DNA of 64,000 nt from Echria macrotheca (Eukaryota; Ascomycota; Sordariomycetes; Sordariales; Schizotheciaceae), in assembly GCA_030411725.1 (NCBI GenBank), contig MU839831.1, positions 310,001 to 374,000 on the forward strand. The letters run 5' to 3'. The translations under genes and the position numbers were made by a program. Positions 45,464 through 55,790 of this stretch are shown here, piece after piece. Position 1 is the first letter of the stretch, and every line of letters starts with the position of its first letter. The notes under the pieces are model-generated. The model worked only from the letters and a program-made list of their open reading frames with translations. It made no database searches and was not told the origin of the DNA.

Positions 45464-46558
45464 TGGATGGATGTTAATTGGTTGGAAGGACATGGGAATG
45501 GCGTTTATGGTGTTTGTTTGCCGTATATATATATATCCAAGTTTTAGGTATGGTCTATGGCCTGTATTTGGCGGATTTGTCATGGAAGGGGTCAAGCGTG
45601 GTCACATGTCACATGGGTATATAGCATTTTGGTTTACTGCGGGTTTTCTGGTACCTAAGGTAGTCTTGGATGAAATCATAACAGGGACGCGGGTTGTCCA
45701 ATCACCTGCCAGTTGAGTTATGAAGGTCTGTAAGCTCCCTAACCTTCTGATCTGGTATCCCTACGAAAGGTATGAAGACTGAGAGACCTTTCCGGGTAAT
45801 CCTGTCGTCAACAAACAGTTTTATGATCCCCACTTGCCTTCCATCGCCTCTGGTGACCTTTGGCTAACACCCGCGCTAAAAGTCGCCAGGAACGAAAGAG
45901 AGGCAGGAGCGCCTGGGAGCTTGCGGAGGGCCGCGCGACCGACGAAGGAAGCGACGCCTGTGAATTTTGAATATGTATTGGCACTTCCAGGTTTTGCACC
46001 CGAGGCAGCCGCACACGGTCTTTTTCTTCTTAAGCCCGACGTTCTGTTTCTCTTCCGTTTCAACTTTCCAAGTCCAACCATCGAAGCCACAGCACTGGTA
46101 GGTAGTGTCTCTGCTAGTCGCATCGTGTCTAGTGCACTTTCCTTCAAGGCATAGCTTCCCCTTGGTAAGATGTCTCAGGTAAGTTTACCTCGGTCGCCTC
46201 AGAAGCGGCGGGAAGAGACAAGCAGCGCTGGCAGGAGCAAAGGTGAAGCGGGGTAGAGACAACCGAACAGCAATTCGCCGAGCCAAGAGTGTGCCGCGAT
46301 GGTCTTGGGTTCTCGGACCAATAATGGAGGTTTATCTCCCGAATATTCGAATGGACCTAGCATACAAGCACCGCCTGAAGCACAGCTCTATGGCCGAAAT
46401 CGGGCACGCAAAGATGTCGCGCCTTGCCCTTTTGAAGCTGATGCGGGGTCTTGGAGTAGCAGCAAGGGCTGGGCAGGTTGGTTGGTGCCTTGTTCCAGGC
46501 TCGTGAAGTCCGTCCAGATCTCGTCGCTCACTTTCATGCTACCCCTAGCACAAGAACG
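45464..46558. other. Intergenic, contains a Cys-rich frame on the minus strand
   Basis: 3' flank of the sensor gene, then AT-richer DNA with a TA repeat near 45527, then the Cys-rich open frame at 45876-46184 (separate entry). The 300 bases before the HET start contain a plus-strand frame of ordinary composition (46299-46562), but no splice joins it to the HET gene convincingly. Confidence 0.4.
45876..46184 (-). other. Possible exon or relic of a small Cys-rich protein
   Basis: An open frame without a usable ATG, so it would need an upstream exon or is a remnant. It reads KGKLCLEGKC, TTYQCCGFDGWTW and KTVCGCLGCKTWKCQY: eight cysteines in about 57 residues, with CC and CxCxxC spacing and aromatic/Gly content like small secreted fungal proteins. 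A GTAAAC donor-like site sits just upstream, at about 46186 on the minus strand. No signal peptide was found in the neighbouring frames. It may be chance. Confidence 0.25.
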
Positions 46559-48364
46559 ATGAGACTCCTTCCAACTTCGCCAGACGTGGCTCTGGACAAC
46601 ACACAGGAGTATATCGGCAGTCTGATTCCACCATATGCCATCCTCTCTCACACGTGGGGTCCCGACGAGGTCACGCTGCAGGAACTCAAGTTTCCGTCCA
46701 TCTCTACGTCGGACAAGAAAGGATTCGAGAAGATCCAGAAGACGACCGTTATCGCCCGCACGCGTGACGCTCTCGAGTACGCATGGGTCGACACCTGCTG
46801 CATCGACAAGAGCAGCAGCGCTGAGCTCACTGAGGCCATCAACTCGATGTACGCGTGGTATGCCCAGGCTCACGTGTGCTACGTCTACCTCGAAGACCTC
46901 CCGCCTGGCCCTGATTCCGACTTGGACGTGCTGCTCCCAAGATGCAGATGGTTTACACGCGGCTGGACCCTCCAGGAGCTGATCGCTCCCCAAACCATCA
47001 TCTTCTTCGACAGAGAGTGGAATGAGCGGGGTGACAAGAAGGGGCTGAGTGGGCTGCTATGCCACATCACAGGCATCCCAATCGGGCTGCTCAAGCACGA
47101 GACCACCCTCGGTCAGTATGCGGTCGCTAGGAAGATGTCTTGGGCGGCGAGCCGGGAAACAACAAGGATCGAAGATAGTGCTTACTGTCTGCTCGGCATT
47201 TTCGACGTGAACCTCTCACTGATCTATGGCGAGGGTAAGAAAGCCTTCATCAGGTTGCAAGAGGCCATCCTATTGGCAGCGGCCGACTTGAGTATATTCA
47301 TCTGGACCGACGACAGCGATGCCTGCAACATCTTAACCCCCATCCTAGCTGATTCGGCCCAGCATTTTGCTCGCTGCAGTAATGCGGAGGTGGCTCTTGA
47401 AGACACGATTTACCGGGAGCTCATGATTACAACTAGGGGTATTCAGCTGCAAGGATGCTTGATCGGTTCCGCTGATCATGAAGACGACCTTCATCGATCA
47501 CTATTCGACCCTTACTGTACAATCGACGGCATCGCCGTGGGCTTCGGTATCCGTAAAGTCGGTGGTGGCCGCTTTGCTCGCTACAAGCCTGATAGACTTG
47601 CCATTTTTGGGGAGGACCACAGATCGACTCAACATACAAACGGATGGACGGACCTGGGCCGGATGCCCTTCGAGTCTCTCGTGCTGGCGACTACTCTCAG
47701 CACCAACTTTCCATTTCCTGCAAAGAATGTGGTCCTCGGGAACCGAAACTGCGCTATACGCGTCCACATGGAAAACGACCCCAAGCTTTCGGTTCAACGG
47801 TCCCGGGCAATGCCGAGAAGCCACTGGGATTTGCATGACGAGGTGTTCTTCTGCTCCAACGTCGTCTCGAAGGGCTGGTCTGCCCTGTTCGTCCATGGGA
47901 CATTGGAGTTGAATAGCACCACGTGTATTCCGGTCAACTTCTTGGTCTGGTGCTCCAATTGGAATATTAGGAAGCCCAACATCTTCGTCGGCAGTCTCCA
48001 TGATCTAGAGCCGGCTATCACCGTGTTGTTGGAATCACAACTACAGAATCTTCCTTTAGAGAGCTGCCTACAAGCTGAAGGCCTGGTACTGAGCATCTTC
48101 GGCGCAGGTGTTACCGAGCCTGTCTCGGCGGCAAGCACAGTTCTCAACACGGTAACCATGGAATCCAAACAGATACCCGTCGTATCGCCAAAATCACGAG
48201 TGCATTCAAGAGCGCAACATGTTGGTGAAAAGGTCGCCGTCGAGCTGATGGCGCATATAGAGGAAGATCATTGCCCTGAGCTGTGTATCAAGCCTATGTG
48301 GCGGTTGTCTGTGGGCTGGAAGATCCTGGATCGCCCATCGAGAACCGATAAGATCGAGACATGA
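46559..48364 (+). CDS. HET-domain protein (heterokaryon incompatibility type)
   Basis: A 601-residue single-exon protein. The HET domain, which in studied fungi triggers cell death after non-self recognition, lies at residues 1-200. It has the usual start MRLLPTS, motif 1 YAILSHTWG (26-34), motif 2 WVDTCCIDK (76-84) and motif 3 GWTLQEL (135-141). It continues TTRIEDSAYCLLGIFDVNL and YGEGKKAF, typical of the HET-D/HET-E group. The usual NACHT and WD40 parts are absent; residues 230-600 form an unassigned C-terminal region with IIFFDREWNER-like and IFIWTDDSDA segments. Start chosen at the ATG at 46559 because HET proteins of this group start MRLL. It is tail-to-tail with the CorA-like gene, with 58 bases between the stops. 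Confidence 0.9.
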   Translation: MRLLPTSPDVALDNTQEYIGSLIPPYAILSHTWGPDEVTLQELKFPSISTSDKKGFEKIQKTTVIARTRDALEYAWVDTCCIDKSSSAELTEAINSMYAWYAQAHVCYVYLEDLPPGPDSDLDVLLPRCRWFTRGWTLQELIAPQTIIFFDREWNERGDKKGLSGLLCHITGIPIGLLKHETTLGQYAVARKMSWAASRETTRIEDSAYCLLGIFDVNLSLIYGEGKKAFIRLQEAILLAAADLSIFIWTDDSDACNILTPILADSAQHFARCSNAEVALEDTIYRELMITTRGIQLQGCLIGSADHEDDLHRSLFDPYCTIDGIAVGFGIRKVGGGRFARYKPDRLAIFGEDHRSTQHTNGWTDLGRMPFESLVLATTLSTNFPFPAKNVVLGNRNCAIRVHMENDPKLSVQRSRAMPRSHWDLHDEVFFCSNVVSKGWSALFVHGTLELNSTTCIPVNFLVWCSNWNIRKPNIFVGSLHDLEPAITVLLESQLQNLPLESCLQAEGLVLSIFGAGVTEPVSAASTVLNTVTMESKQIPVVSPKSRVHSRAQHVGEKVAVELMAHIEEDHCPELCIKPMWRLSVGWKILDRPSRTDKIET

Positions 48365-48422
48365 ACTAGCGACTTTATCTACCATACAGTGCGCTGCTAC
48401 GGGGACACCTGGGAATATCAAC

Positions 48423-49836
48423 TTATTCGCCTTTCTTGAGATGGCGTCGGTACGTCGACCGCAGGCGTGTTTTGATCCAGGACCGACCGGTGATCCCCAT
48501 CCACGCCATGAAGACAAGGGCGGTGGTGGGCAGAGTAAAGGCCCAATAGATCCAGAAATTGGCCTGTACGACTGTTTCCTGGTCCCATTGCAACGAAGGA
48601 AGAGCGAAGAGTGCTGCGAAGAAGGTAGCGGGCAGAAAAAGCATAGTCATGACGGCTATCGTTTTCATGGAGGAGCCGTCACGCCTTGCAGCCGCCGCGA
48701 GGTCGATGCTGGCGGCTGCATCCTCATGGGTGAGCAACGTGAATAGCTTGGTGTATAATTAGAGCCCTGTACTGACGTTGACGGCAGGGGATGATGCGTA
48801 CCACGGTAGAAAGTCTCTCGGATCGATCCTTCAGATACATCAAGTAGTCGATATATGTGGAGATATGTCTCCGAAGAACGAGTGCCGCTTCGTCTAAGTC
48901 GGCAACAGCCACGTGGGGCCACTCGGTTGGCGGCTTGCAGGACACCCTTTCGTTTTGGATGAAGAGCTGCTCGTCGCGGATCCGGTCAAGGAAGGAGAGA
49001 CATATCCTCGTGTGCCGAGCACGGTTGCCTGCGTTCCCTGCGACCTCGTTGACGGCCTGCAGCCAGCTTGTCAGCTGGCCAATGTCGTAGCTCTGCAGGT
49101 CCTTGGGTTCCAGGCCGCGATAGCCCGTCGGATGCGGCCCAAAACCGGTGCTCTCCTCGACTGTGCGGATCGTGTTGAGCTCCCAGCCGCTTGTCTCGCG
49201 GTCAAAGGGGTGTATGAGGGCACAGCACCCGGCAAAGCCTATGAGCAACGAGGTGCTTATGAGGCTGCTGAACTCGCAGAGAATATCGACGAAGTTCGAA
49301 AACATCCTTCTCCGACGGTCAATAAAGACAGCGGCTGTGGCCAGCGTTTTCTCGTCGAATGTCCACACCAGCGCGAACAGTGCATTGCCGAGGAAGCTTG
49401 TTGGGAGGAAGCCGGCGGCGCCCTTGAACTCATGGAAGCCGTCATAGTCGCGGCAGATCATGTACTTGACGGACGGATGAGCCCTGGCCGAGCTCAAGAT
49501 CTGGGCGAAGCTGGCCTGCGAGATATCGAGGCTAACATCCAACTCTCGACGGATGCAGCACAGTTTCAGGATTGCCGTTGATTCATCTTTGGATGCGGCG
49601 GCGGTTGGCGACGTAAACCACTGGCAGAGATCGTCTTGACTGAGCAAAAGTCGCCTGGCGTTTGTGGTCACGACGGCCTCGAAGGCCTCGACGTTCTCTT
49701 TGTCTCTTGAGGCGCTGATCTCAACCGCGCTGAACCTGTACCCGGGGGGCGGATCTCGGAACTTTTGCTCCAACTCGAAGATTGAGTTCGACAAGGCTTG
49801 GAGGCCTTCCATCGTGTCTCGTGGCCGCCTGATCAC
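48423..49836 (-). CDS. CorA-like membrane protein, two exons
   Basis: Fungal CorA-like Mg2+ transporter family protein. Exons 48802-49836 and 48423-48746, 452 residues. A long soluble N-terminal part (1-345) ends in a helix that leads, as in CorA, to two C-terminal membrane helices: MKTIAVMTMLFLPATFFAAL at about 373-393 and FWIYWAFTLPTTALVFMAW near 415. The GMN selectivity motif of true CorA channels is absent; the loop after TM1 reads ALPSLQW, as in many divergent fungal members, so ion transport is uncertain. Intron 48747-48801 has a GTACGC donor and joins STV to LFTLLTHEDAA. The start could also be the second Met, nine codons downstream. A cluster of CACGTG and ACGCGT sites lies 120-160 bases upstream. 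Confidence 0.85.
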
Positions 49837-50532
49837 AACTGCAAGATTATGATGATGATGAAGCCGTAGGCTCCCCTCGTGAAGAGGAAGGGTGGGTGTC
49901 GATTGTGAAAAAAGCTAGACCAGGGTGCTGAGCGAGAACCAAAAACAGACCGCGGCACGTGTGCGACGCGTGCGCGCTCGCGCGCAGTCACGTGCAGCTA
50001 CACGACCGATGACACTACCTACCAAATCAATAGGAGATACTTTTGGATCAAGGGGCAATGGGGTATATCTGAATATTGCTACCGAGTTTGACGACTATCC
50101 ATTCTGTCTGAAATTCTTTCGATGCTGTGGGTAAGCTTTCTAGTCAAGCCGCATCACACATGGTATTGTACCAGCAGCGTCGAGAGCTATATCACAAATC
50201 CGGGAGTTGTGACCGCAGACATTGGACCTAGGATTCGGGGCCTCTGTGTTGTCAGGTGCGCAGACTTTGGCATGCGGGTTCCAGTGCGAATGTTTGGGAC
50301 CCAACCGGGGTTGAGATTTGTGTGGATATACACCTAGCTTTTATACCAACAAAGGCTCGGATTCAACTCAGATATGCCCCATGTCAGAATGCTATGCGGT
50401 GCATTAAGTATCTTCTCATGATGAACCACGGGTACACGCAAAGACATCCGCCCTCAGTCCCTTTCTCCGAGCACGAACAAGCAGGCAATGAATCACCGTT
50501 ACACCGTATCATTCCACAGCATCTATCACATC
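49837..50532. promoter_or_regulatory. Promoter of the CorA-like gene; palindrome cluster
   Basis: Contains CACGTG at 49956-49961, ACGCGT at 49966-49971, an alternating GCGCGCTCGCGCGC at 49972-49985 and CACGTG at 49989-49994. CACGTG is the core of bHLH factor sites and ACGCGT of MBF sites. The remainder, to the 3' end of the feruloyl-esterase-like gene, shows nothing. Confidence 0.4.
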
Positions 50533-51615
50533 CTAAGTAAACTGGGTAATAAACCTCCACGCAATCCCAGGCGTAAAAGTCTTGTCCCCATTATTCCCGC
50601 TCCCCCCATCAAACGGCGCCATCCAATGCTGCCCATCAAAAGCCACAAACCACACCGGATACCCCTCCTTACACCCCTGATATTCAGTCAAGATATGCGG
50701 CGCCCGACTATTCACCGCGGGCTCCTTCGCGCTAGCCGGACCGGTACACCCATTCCGCTGGACATATAGATCCCTCGTCGCGCGCCCGCCGGCAATCCCG
50801 TCATTCACGCCGTGGACCACCATCGCCCCGATGGGGTCGTCCGAGCAACCCGTGCTCCCGTCGATGGGCCCGCCGCCGTCGAGGATGATCACGCCGCGGA
50901 GCGTGTCGCGCTTGCAGGAGAGGGCTTTGACGAAGGCGCCGCCGTGGGAGAAGCCGATGGAGAAGATCTGGTGGTCGTCGACGCAGAGACCGGCGGAGAG
51001 CTGGGCGAGCATGGCGTCGTAGAAGGAATAGTCCTCGTTGTTGCGGTTGTACCAGGCCTTGTTGAGCGCGTCGGGCGCGACGAGGATGGCGGTGTTGTTG
51101 GATTGCTTTTCTAGGCCGAAGTAGCGGAAGGAACCGGGGGGTTGGACTAGCGAGCCTTTTACGGTTGTGTCCATGTTGTCGTTGGCGCCGTGCCAGCCGA
51201 AGATGACGCGGTAGGGGTGGGACGGGTCGTAGTTTGCGGGAAGTTGTAGGGTATATTGTCTTGTCTTGCCCTGGACTGTGAGGTTTTGTCAGATCGGGAG
51301 CTTTACGGAATGTGACGAGGGGGCTATGAGAGAGTCAAGCGCAAGCGCTGTGGTTGGGCATGGCGGTACATCCTATTTGTGGCTGTTTCAAACGTAGGTA
51401 GGTGGAATACAGGAAGAGGAATGAACGCTGAAAAGAGGGCTGGGTGCTTCGCCCCTGTATATCGGGACTGCAACCTGGGATAACGGACCTGTGAGCTTTT
51501 GGACGCCGGTGGCGAGGGTCGCGGCTTTCCCGCACCCGGCCGATGCTGCCATGACACCCGGAACGGCCGAGGCGAGTCCAAGGAGGACGAGACTGAGGTT
51601 GTAACCACCCAGCAT
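50533..51615 (-). CDS. Secreted feruloyl-esterase-like hydrolase (CE1/FaeC-D type), two exons
   Basis: Secreted alpha/beta hydrolase of 289 residues, similar in pattern to fungal feruloyl esterases that release ferulate from plant cell-wall xylan (N. crassa FAE-1 group). Exons 51489-51615 and 50533-51275. Residues 1-23 are a signal peptide (MLGGYNLSLVLLGLASAVPG), followed by SAGCGK. The splice join reads KLTVQGKTRQYTLQLPANYD, exactly the family's usual second strand. The oxyanion segment is VIFGWHGAN. The nucleophile is Ser152 in GFSHGG. Asp201 in HGVNDG and His259 in DGQHWM complete a plausible triad. It ends RFITQF, the family's usual C-terminus, with no carbohydrate-binding module. The intron is long for this window (213 nt) with a GTCCGT donor. 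Activity on ferulate is inferred. Confidence 0.85.
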
Positions 51616-53345
51616 CTTGACGGGATTAAGAGACCAGATGCACTGAGAAACAGCGAGTCGGACTCATGCAAGAAATCACCATGAAGGAAATGTCGAGAGG
51701 GAACGTTGAATTTAATACGTCGCGGCTACCTATACTTCATATATACATCGCTCAAATGTCCGGGCGCTCATATTACATGAAGAGCTATGGGCTGCCATCT
51801 GTCCGGGTTCTCGTTACGAACATGAAATGATGCCCACCTAGGGGGCAAACATCAAACGGTCGTCGATCCCCATGTTCATGTGTGCTACGGAACGCCACGT
51901 CCGGCTTGGGTCGGATTAGATTACCCACGTGCGGAGAATATCAAATGCCGTTGTCAAGCTAATATTGGATTGGTGGTAGCCGGAAAATCCGGGGTAATAA
52001 ATTGAATCTGCCGGGTGTGTACGGTGTCGGAAGACAAGGCGAAAACCTTTCCTCTGATAGGCGCGGTTCTAAACAATAGTTGGAAGATATGGATGAAAAG
52101 TACCTTAGCTGGACGTCAAAGGCGGAGAAAAGCTTGAACTAGACAGCGAGACAGCACTGACATCGTCGTCATGTCCCTTGGCCAAATCAACTTACAGCGG
52201 CAGCAATTGTGAAGAAGTGGACACACCGAGGAGAACTCGGCAGCGTGTCTATCCCCGGCATTGTGTTTGACTTTCCACGAGGTCTCGGGCGTCTGCGTAC
52301 CTAGGTATACAGGTCTAGACAGATGTCTCCGGGGAAACACACCAGAGTCCCTGAGAGAAGCATTATGTGCCGTAAGAAGGCCGCATAGAAACCAGCCGCA
52401 AGGCACCTTCACGTCTCGCTTCTTATTAGCCCGTCCCATAAGTCCTTGGCTACTTGGTCAGCGCATCGAGTTTAGTTCCCTCCGTCTTTTGGTCCTCTAT
52501 AATTCTTCTCTCAGCTTCCGTAGGTCTTTCTATGACCGCTTTGCTCTCGTGCTCGGCGCCGTATTCACACCGGACCACGGCGATATGTACTTGTACCTAA
52601 TAGTTCCCGACCATTTGCTGTATAGGTACATACCCTGCACGAGTCCCTTATTAAGGTACCCGCCGATCCAAGCCAATTCGAAAGTCTTCCACCAGAACAA
52701 GAGAGGCTAGTCCAGGTCGCACTGACCGCGATTCACGGGAGAAAAGGTGTTAGGAAAATGTCGGGGCGTTGAGAGGGTGTTGGAGGGTGTCGAGAGGGTG
52801 TTAAAAGGGGGCATCGAAACGATGTTGAACGGGTATAAGCTGGCCCCATAACCCTCGCGACTGTTTTAATACGTCTTTCCCCGTATGTTATAGGCGTCAA
52901 TGGTGATCCTGTCGTCAGACAGTTTTCTTCCCTTCCGGCCAGGTCGCCGCTCCCCCGCCCGGTAGACTCAGTGCAATCTTCTGGTTGCTGCTCTTAGACC
53001 CTGTACAGAGCCATGTACATCTCTCATATCCGTCCGGGACCTATCAGACGCAGCGGGTTGATACTCGAGTGTCTGACGTGATACGACTGGCTATGTCGGC
53101 GGTGCAGTTTGGAAGACGTTTGACTCGACGTTTTTCAGTTGCTGGGTATGTGGTTCTCGGATTCTGTAGCGCATTAGGGCTGGTTACCTTATTGTATCGT
53201 ATGCCGTCCGGGACAGCGTAAGAGGCTTGAGTCGGCGGGAAATTATTAGGCCGGGGAGAGGAGAATCTACTACAGTTACACAGCCTGCTTCCGTCCTTTT
53301 AGGGGAGTGTACATGCACTCCCCCGTTAACTGAGAAACGGCTCAT
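51616..53345. other. 1.7-kb intergenic stretch
   Basis: Promoter of the esterase at the left, 3' flank of the MFS gene at the right. Contains TACCTAGGTA near 52302-52311 and a short GAGAGGGTGTT direct repeat at about 52770-52803. The 149-codon frame at 52261-52710 has no family features. Confidence 0.45.
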
Positions 53346-54995
53346 CTAAGACCTAGCCGCTACAGCCTCTTCCTCTTCTTCGCTCTCCCTACTGGCGCCA
53401 CCCCCCACCGCAGCATCCTCTCCCTCGTCAACATCAACATATGCCTCCCGAACGCCAGAAACCAAAACCGCTGCGCCAACCAATATGACCCCCGCCACAT
53501 GGTAGGGCAAGCCAATCCAGCCTCCGCCCAACTGCATGCCGAATTTGAACAGGTAAGAAAACAAAGGCATAGCGACAAGCACGGCAACACTGTCGACAAG
53601 GGCAATCGACGCGTACAGGAGCCCGAGGTCCTTGGCGCCAATAAGTGAAGTCATCAAGCCGCGGATCATGTATGTGTAGCCAATCCCGAGGCAAGATATC
53701 GCCAGGGAGGCACAAAACATGGGGAGCGTGTCCGATATGCTGGCGAGAACACAGCCTGCCGCCGTGAGAAGCGCCGATACTTGTGAGAGCCGCAGATCCT
53801 TGGCCCGAGAGGAGTACCCATACCGGGTGAGAAGGATGTGGGACAGATATGGCAGGACCACGCTCAGGACGACGATTGTCGTAGCGAGACCGACGGTGCT
53901 GACAAGCGAGGCCTCGGCAAAGGTCAAGTGGTACCTTTTGCTGATGTACTGTTGCTGAATAGCTACCCAGACACTCTTCCCGAGCAGCTCGCAGGCCAGC
54001 GAGAGAAGGAGGAACCCGACAAGCTTTTGTTCCCAGAAAAGCCAGCGCATGGCGCGCGCGGTGTGTAGGATTGCCGCTTGAGCTTTCTCGAGGTAGACCA
54101 GAGGGCCCCTTTTCCTATTCTGACGAGACGACGAACCGTCCGTCTGAGCGTCGGTAAGTGGTGTGGGATCAACCTTTTTAGCTCGCGTCTTGTCCAAGGT
54201 CTCGGGGATGCAGAAAGCGACGGCAGTACTAGTAGTCAGGAGTGACATGCCTAGCCCTAAAGCAAACCATGTACCCTGCTGCATGGCCACATACGTGATG
54301 GGCTGGGCAACCAAAGTACTGGCCATGAGGACGGTTCCGATGTAGAGGAAAGCGGTAGAGCGCTGAGCGTCGGTCGAAATGTCGGCCAGCATCGTGAACA
54401 CCATCGAGCTGAAGACCGGACCCCCACCGCCGATAATCTGACACAGATTGGCCAGCCATATCAGACGAAGATCGAGCGTGCCATCCATGTAGCAAACGAT
54501 CGAAACCCACACGGCTCCAAGTGTGAGCCCCAACATAACCAGGCCCAAAACCGGAACACGGCCATAGCGATCCGCCATGGCGCCGTACGGGACAGACAGC
54601 AACAGGCCTGGGATAAGCGCGAAGACGGCGTCCCAGCCCGTCAGGATCGTCAGCTCGCCCATGACGGCATCATCCTTGCAGTCAAACGACAGCTTATCGG
54701 CACCAAGGCGGCGGCAGATAATGTCCTCGAGGGCCTGCATCATAGCGGTTGTAAGGACACTGCTGGAAATGGCTAGCACAACCGCCAGCGAGAAGAGGAC
54801 CGCGATGATAACGACGCGGCGCGCCGGGGCGGTTGGACGGGTAGCAGGTGGGAGCGAGTGCGATTCGGCCGTCTGGGCCTGGAGAGGGTTGCTTCCATGG
54901 TCGTGACTGTTGTGGCCATTGGCGTCGTGGTGAATGGGATGGCGACTGGGTGCCAAAAGAGGCGCCGTCTCGTCGGCGTCTGTGGAGCCCGTCAT
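53346..54995 (-). CDS. MFS transporter
   Basis: A 549-residue major facilitator superfamily protein, single exon, about 12 membrane helices. Residues 1-60 are a hydrophilic tail (MTGSTDADETAPLLAPSRHP) with His/Asn-rich sequence. The MFS motif A between TM2 and TM3 is clear: GAMADRYGRVPVLGL. The central loop (about 275-300) is basic, and the C-terminus is acidic (ESEEEEEAVAARS). Extracellular cysteines between TM1 and TM2 (DIICRRLGADKLSFDCKDD) recall fungal MFS transporters distantly related to proton-coupled folate carriers. Substrate unknown. Its coding strand turns G-rich toward the 3' end. It is not next to any biosynthetic gene, so a toxin-export role has no support here. Confidence 0.85.
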   Translation of the reverse strand: MTGSTDADETAPLLAPSRHPIHHDANGHNSHDHGSNPLQAQTAESHSLPPATRPTAPARRVVIIAVLFSLAVVLAISSSVLTTAMMQALEDIICRRLGADKLSFDCKDDAVMGELTILTGWDAVFALIPGLLLSVPYGAMADRYGRVPVLGLVMLGLTLGAVWVSIVCYMDGTLDLRLIWLANLCQIIGGGGPVFSSMVFTMLADISTDAQRSTAFLYIGTVLMASTLVAQPITYVAMQQGTWFALGLGMSLLTTSTAVAFCIPETLDKTRAKKVDPTPLTDAQTDGSSSRQNRKRGPLVYLEKAQAAILHTARAMRWLFWEQKLVGFLLLSLACELLGKSVWVAIQQQYISKRYHLTFAEASLVSTVGLATTIVVLSVVLPYLSHILLTRYGYSSRAKDLRLSQVSALLTAAGCVLASISDTLPMFCASLAISCLGIGYTYMIRGLMTSLIGAKDLGLLYASIALVDSVAVLVAMPLFSYLFKFGMQLGGGWIGLPYHVAGVILVGAAVLVSGVREAYVDVDEGEDAAVGGGASRESEEEEEAVAARS

Positions 54996-55790
54996 TGTCG
55001 TGGAGATTATCGCGAGTAAACGGGGATGTCGGGTTCGCGATTGTCTCTCGTGTGGGTGAGAAGTATGGTGGGAGCAGCGGGGTGTTGTTTCAATCCGACG
55101 CGTCAGCTTGGATCTTCGGCCCTACCAGCGGGCCACTTGCCGATCGTTGGCGACCTTCCGCATTCGCGGGTAAAGATGCGGTGGTGCCAAGCGACAGCAT
55201 GTTTGTGTCCAACTATTGGCGACGAGTGGACTGCGCCGCTTCGCCGCTGTGTGGCCAGAGAAGGCAAACTTGTCTGCTGGGAACTGAAAGCTGGCTTCCA
55301 GGCCGCTGTGGTTGGTTGGATAGCGAGACGCACAGACCACACGCCTCTGTCTTTTTCCATTTGACACGAGAACCTCTCCTCAACGTAGCGTCTGTGATGA
55401 CGCATTTCAGTACTGCGTGACTGATCGTAGGACATTTACTGCATACCTACCCATGTTTGACACCGGTATTTGAACCAGCCAAAAATGCATTGTACTCTGT
55501 TGACCTCGCCTCCCTTCCATCTTGATCACGATGGCTGCGACTGCCTATTTAGGTCTATTCAAGGCACCTATTCAATACTGCATCGTTCTTCGTGAGCATA
55601 AAATTCAAGTTCACGGACGCCGACTGATCCAGCAGAAACGCATCCATCGCGATGATACAAAACTGCATTCCGCTTCCGATCCAACCTCGCCAACAAGCTT
55701 CCATGCTCCAGGCCGTCTTTGCCTTTTCCTGCTCTTCCCCGGGTCAACCCAACGGAGCTCACTACTTTAAAGCATGGCCCACCCAAGACG
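54996..55790. other. Intergenic, MFS promoter
   Basis: Upstream region of the MFS gene and 3' flank of the Clr5-ankyrin gene. No site stands out. Confidence 0.45.

Noticed and set aside
46299..46558. Upstream exon of the HET gene
   Set aside because: HET proteins of this group start MRLL, matching the ATG at 46559; no convincing splice pair joins the upstream frame.
52261..52710. 149-codon plus frame
   Set aside because: Lies in promoter DNA, no motif, Arg/Leu-rich by chance.
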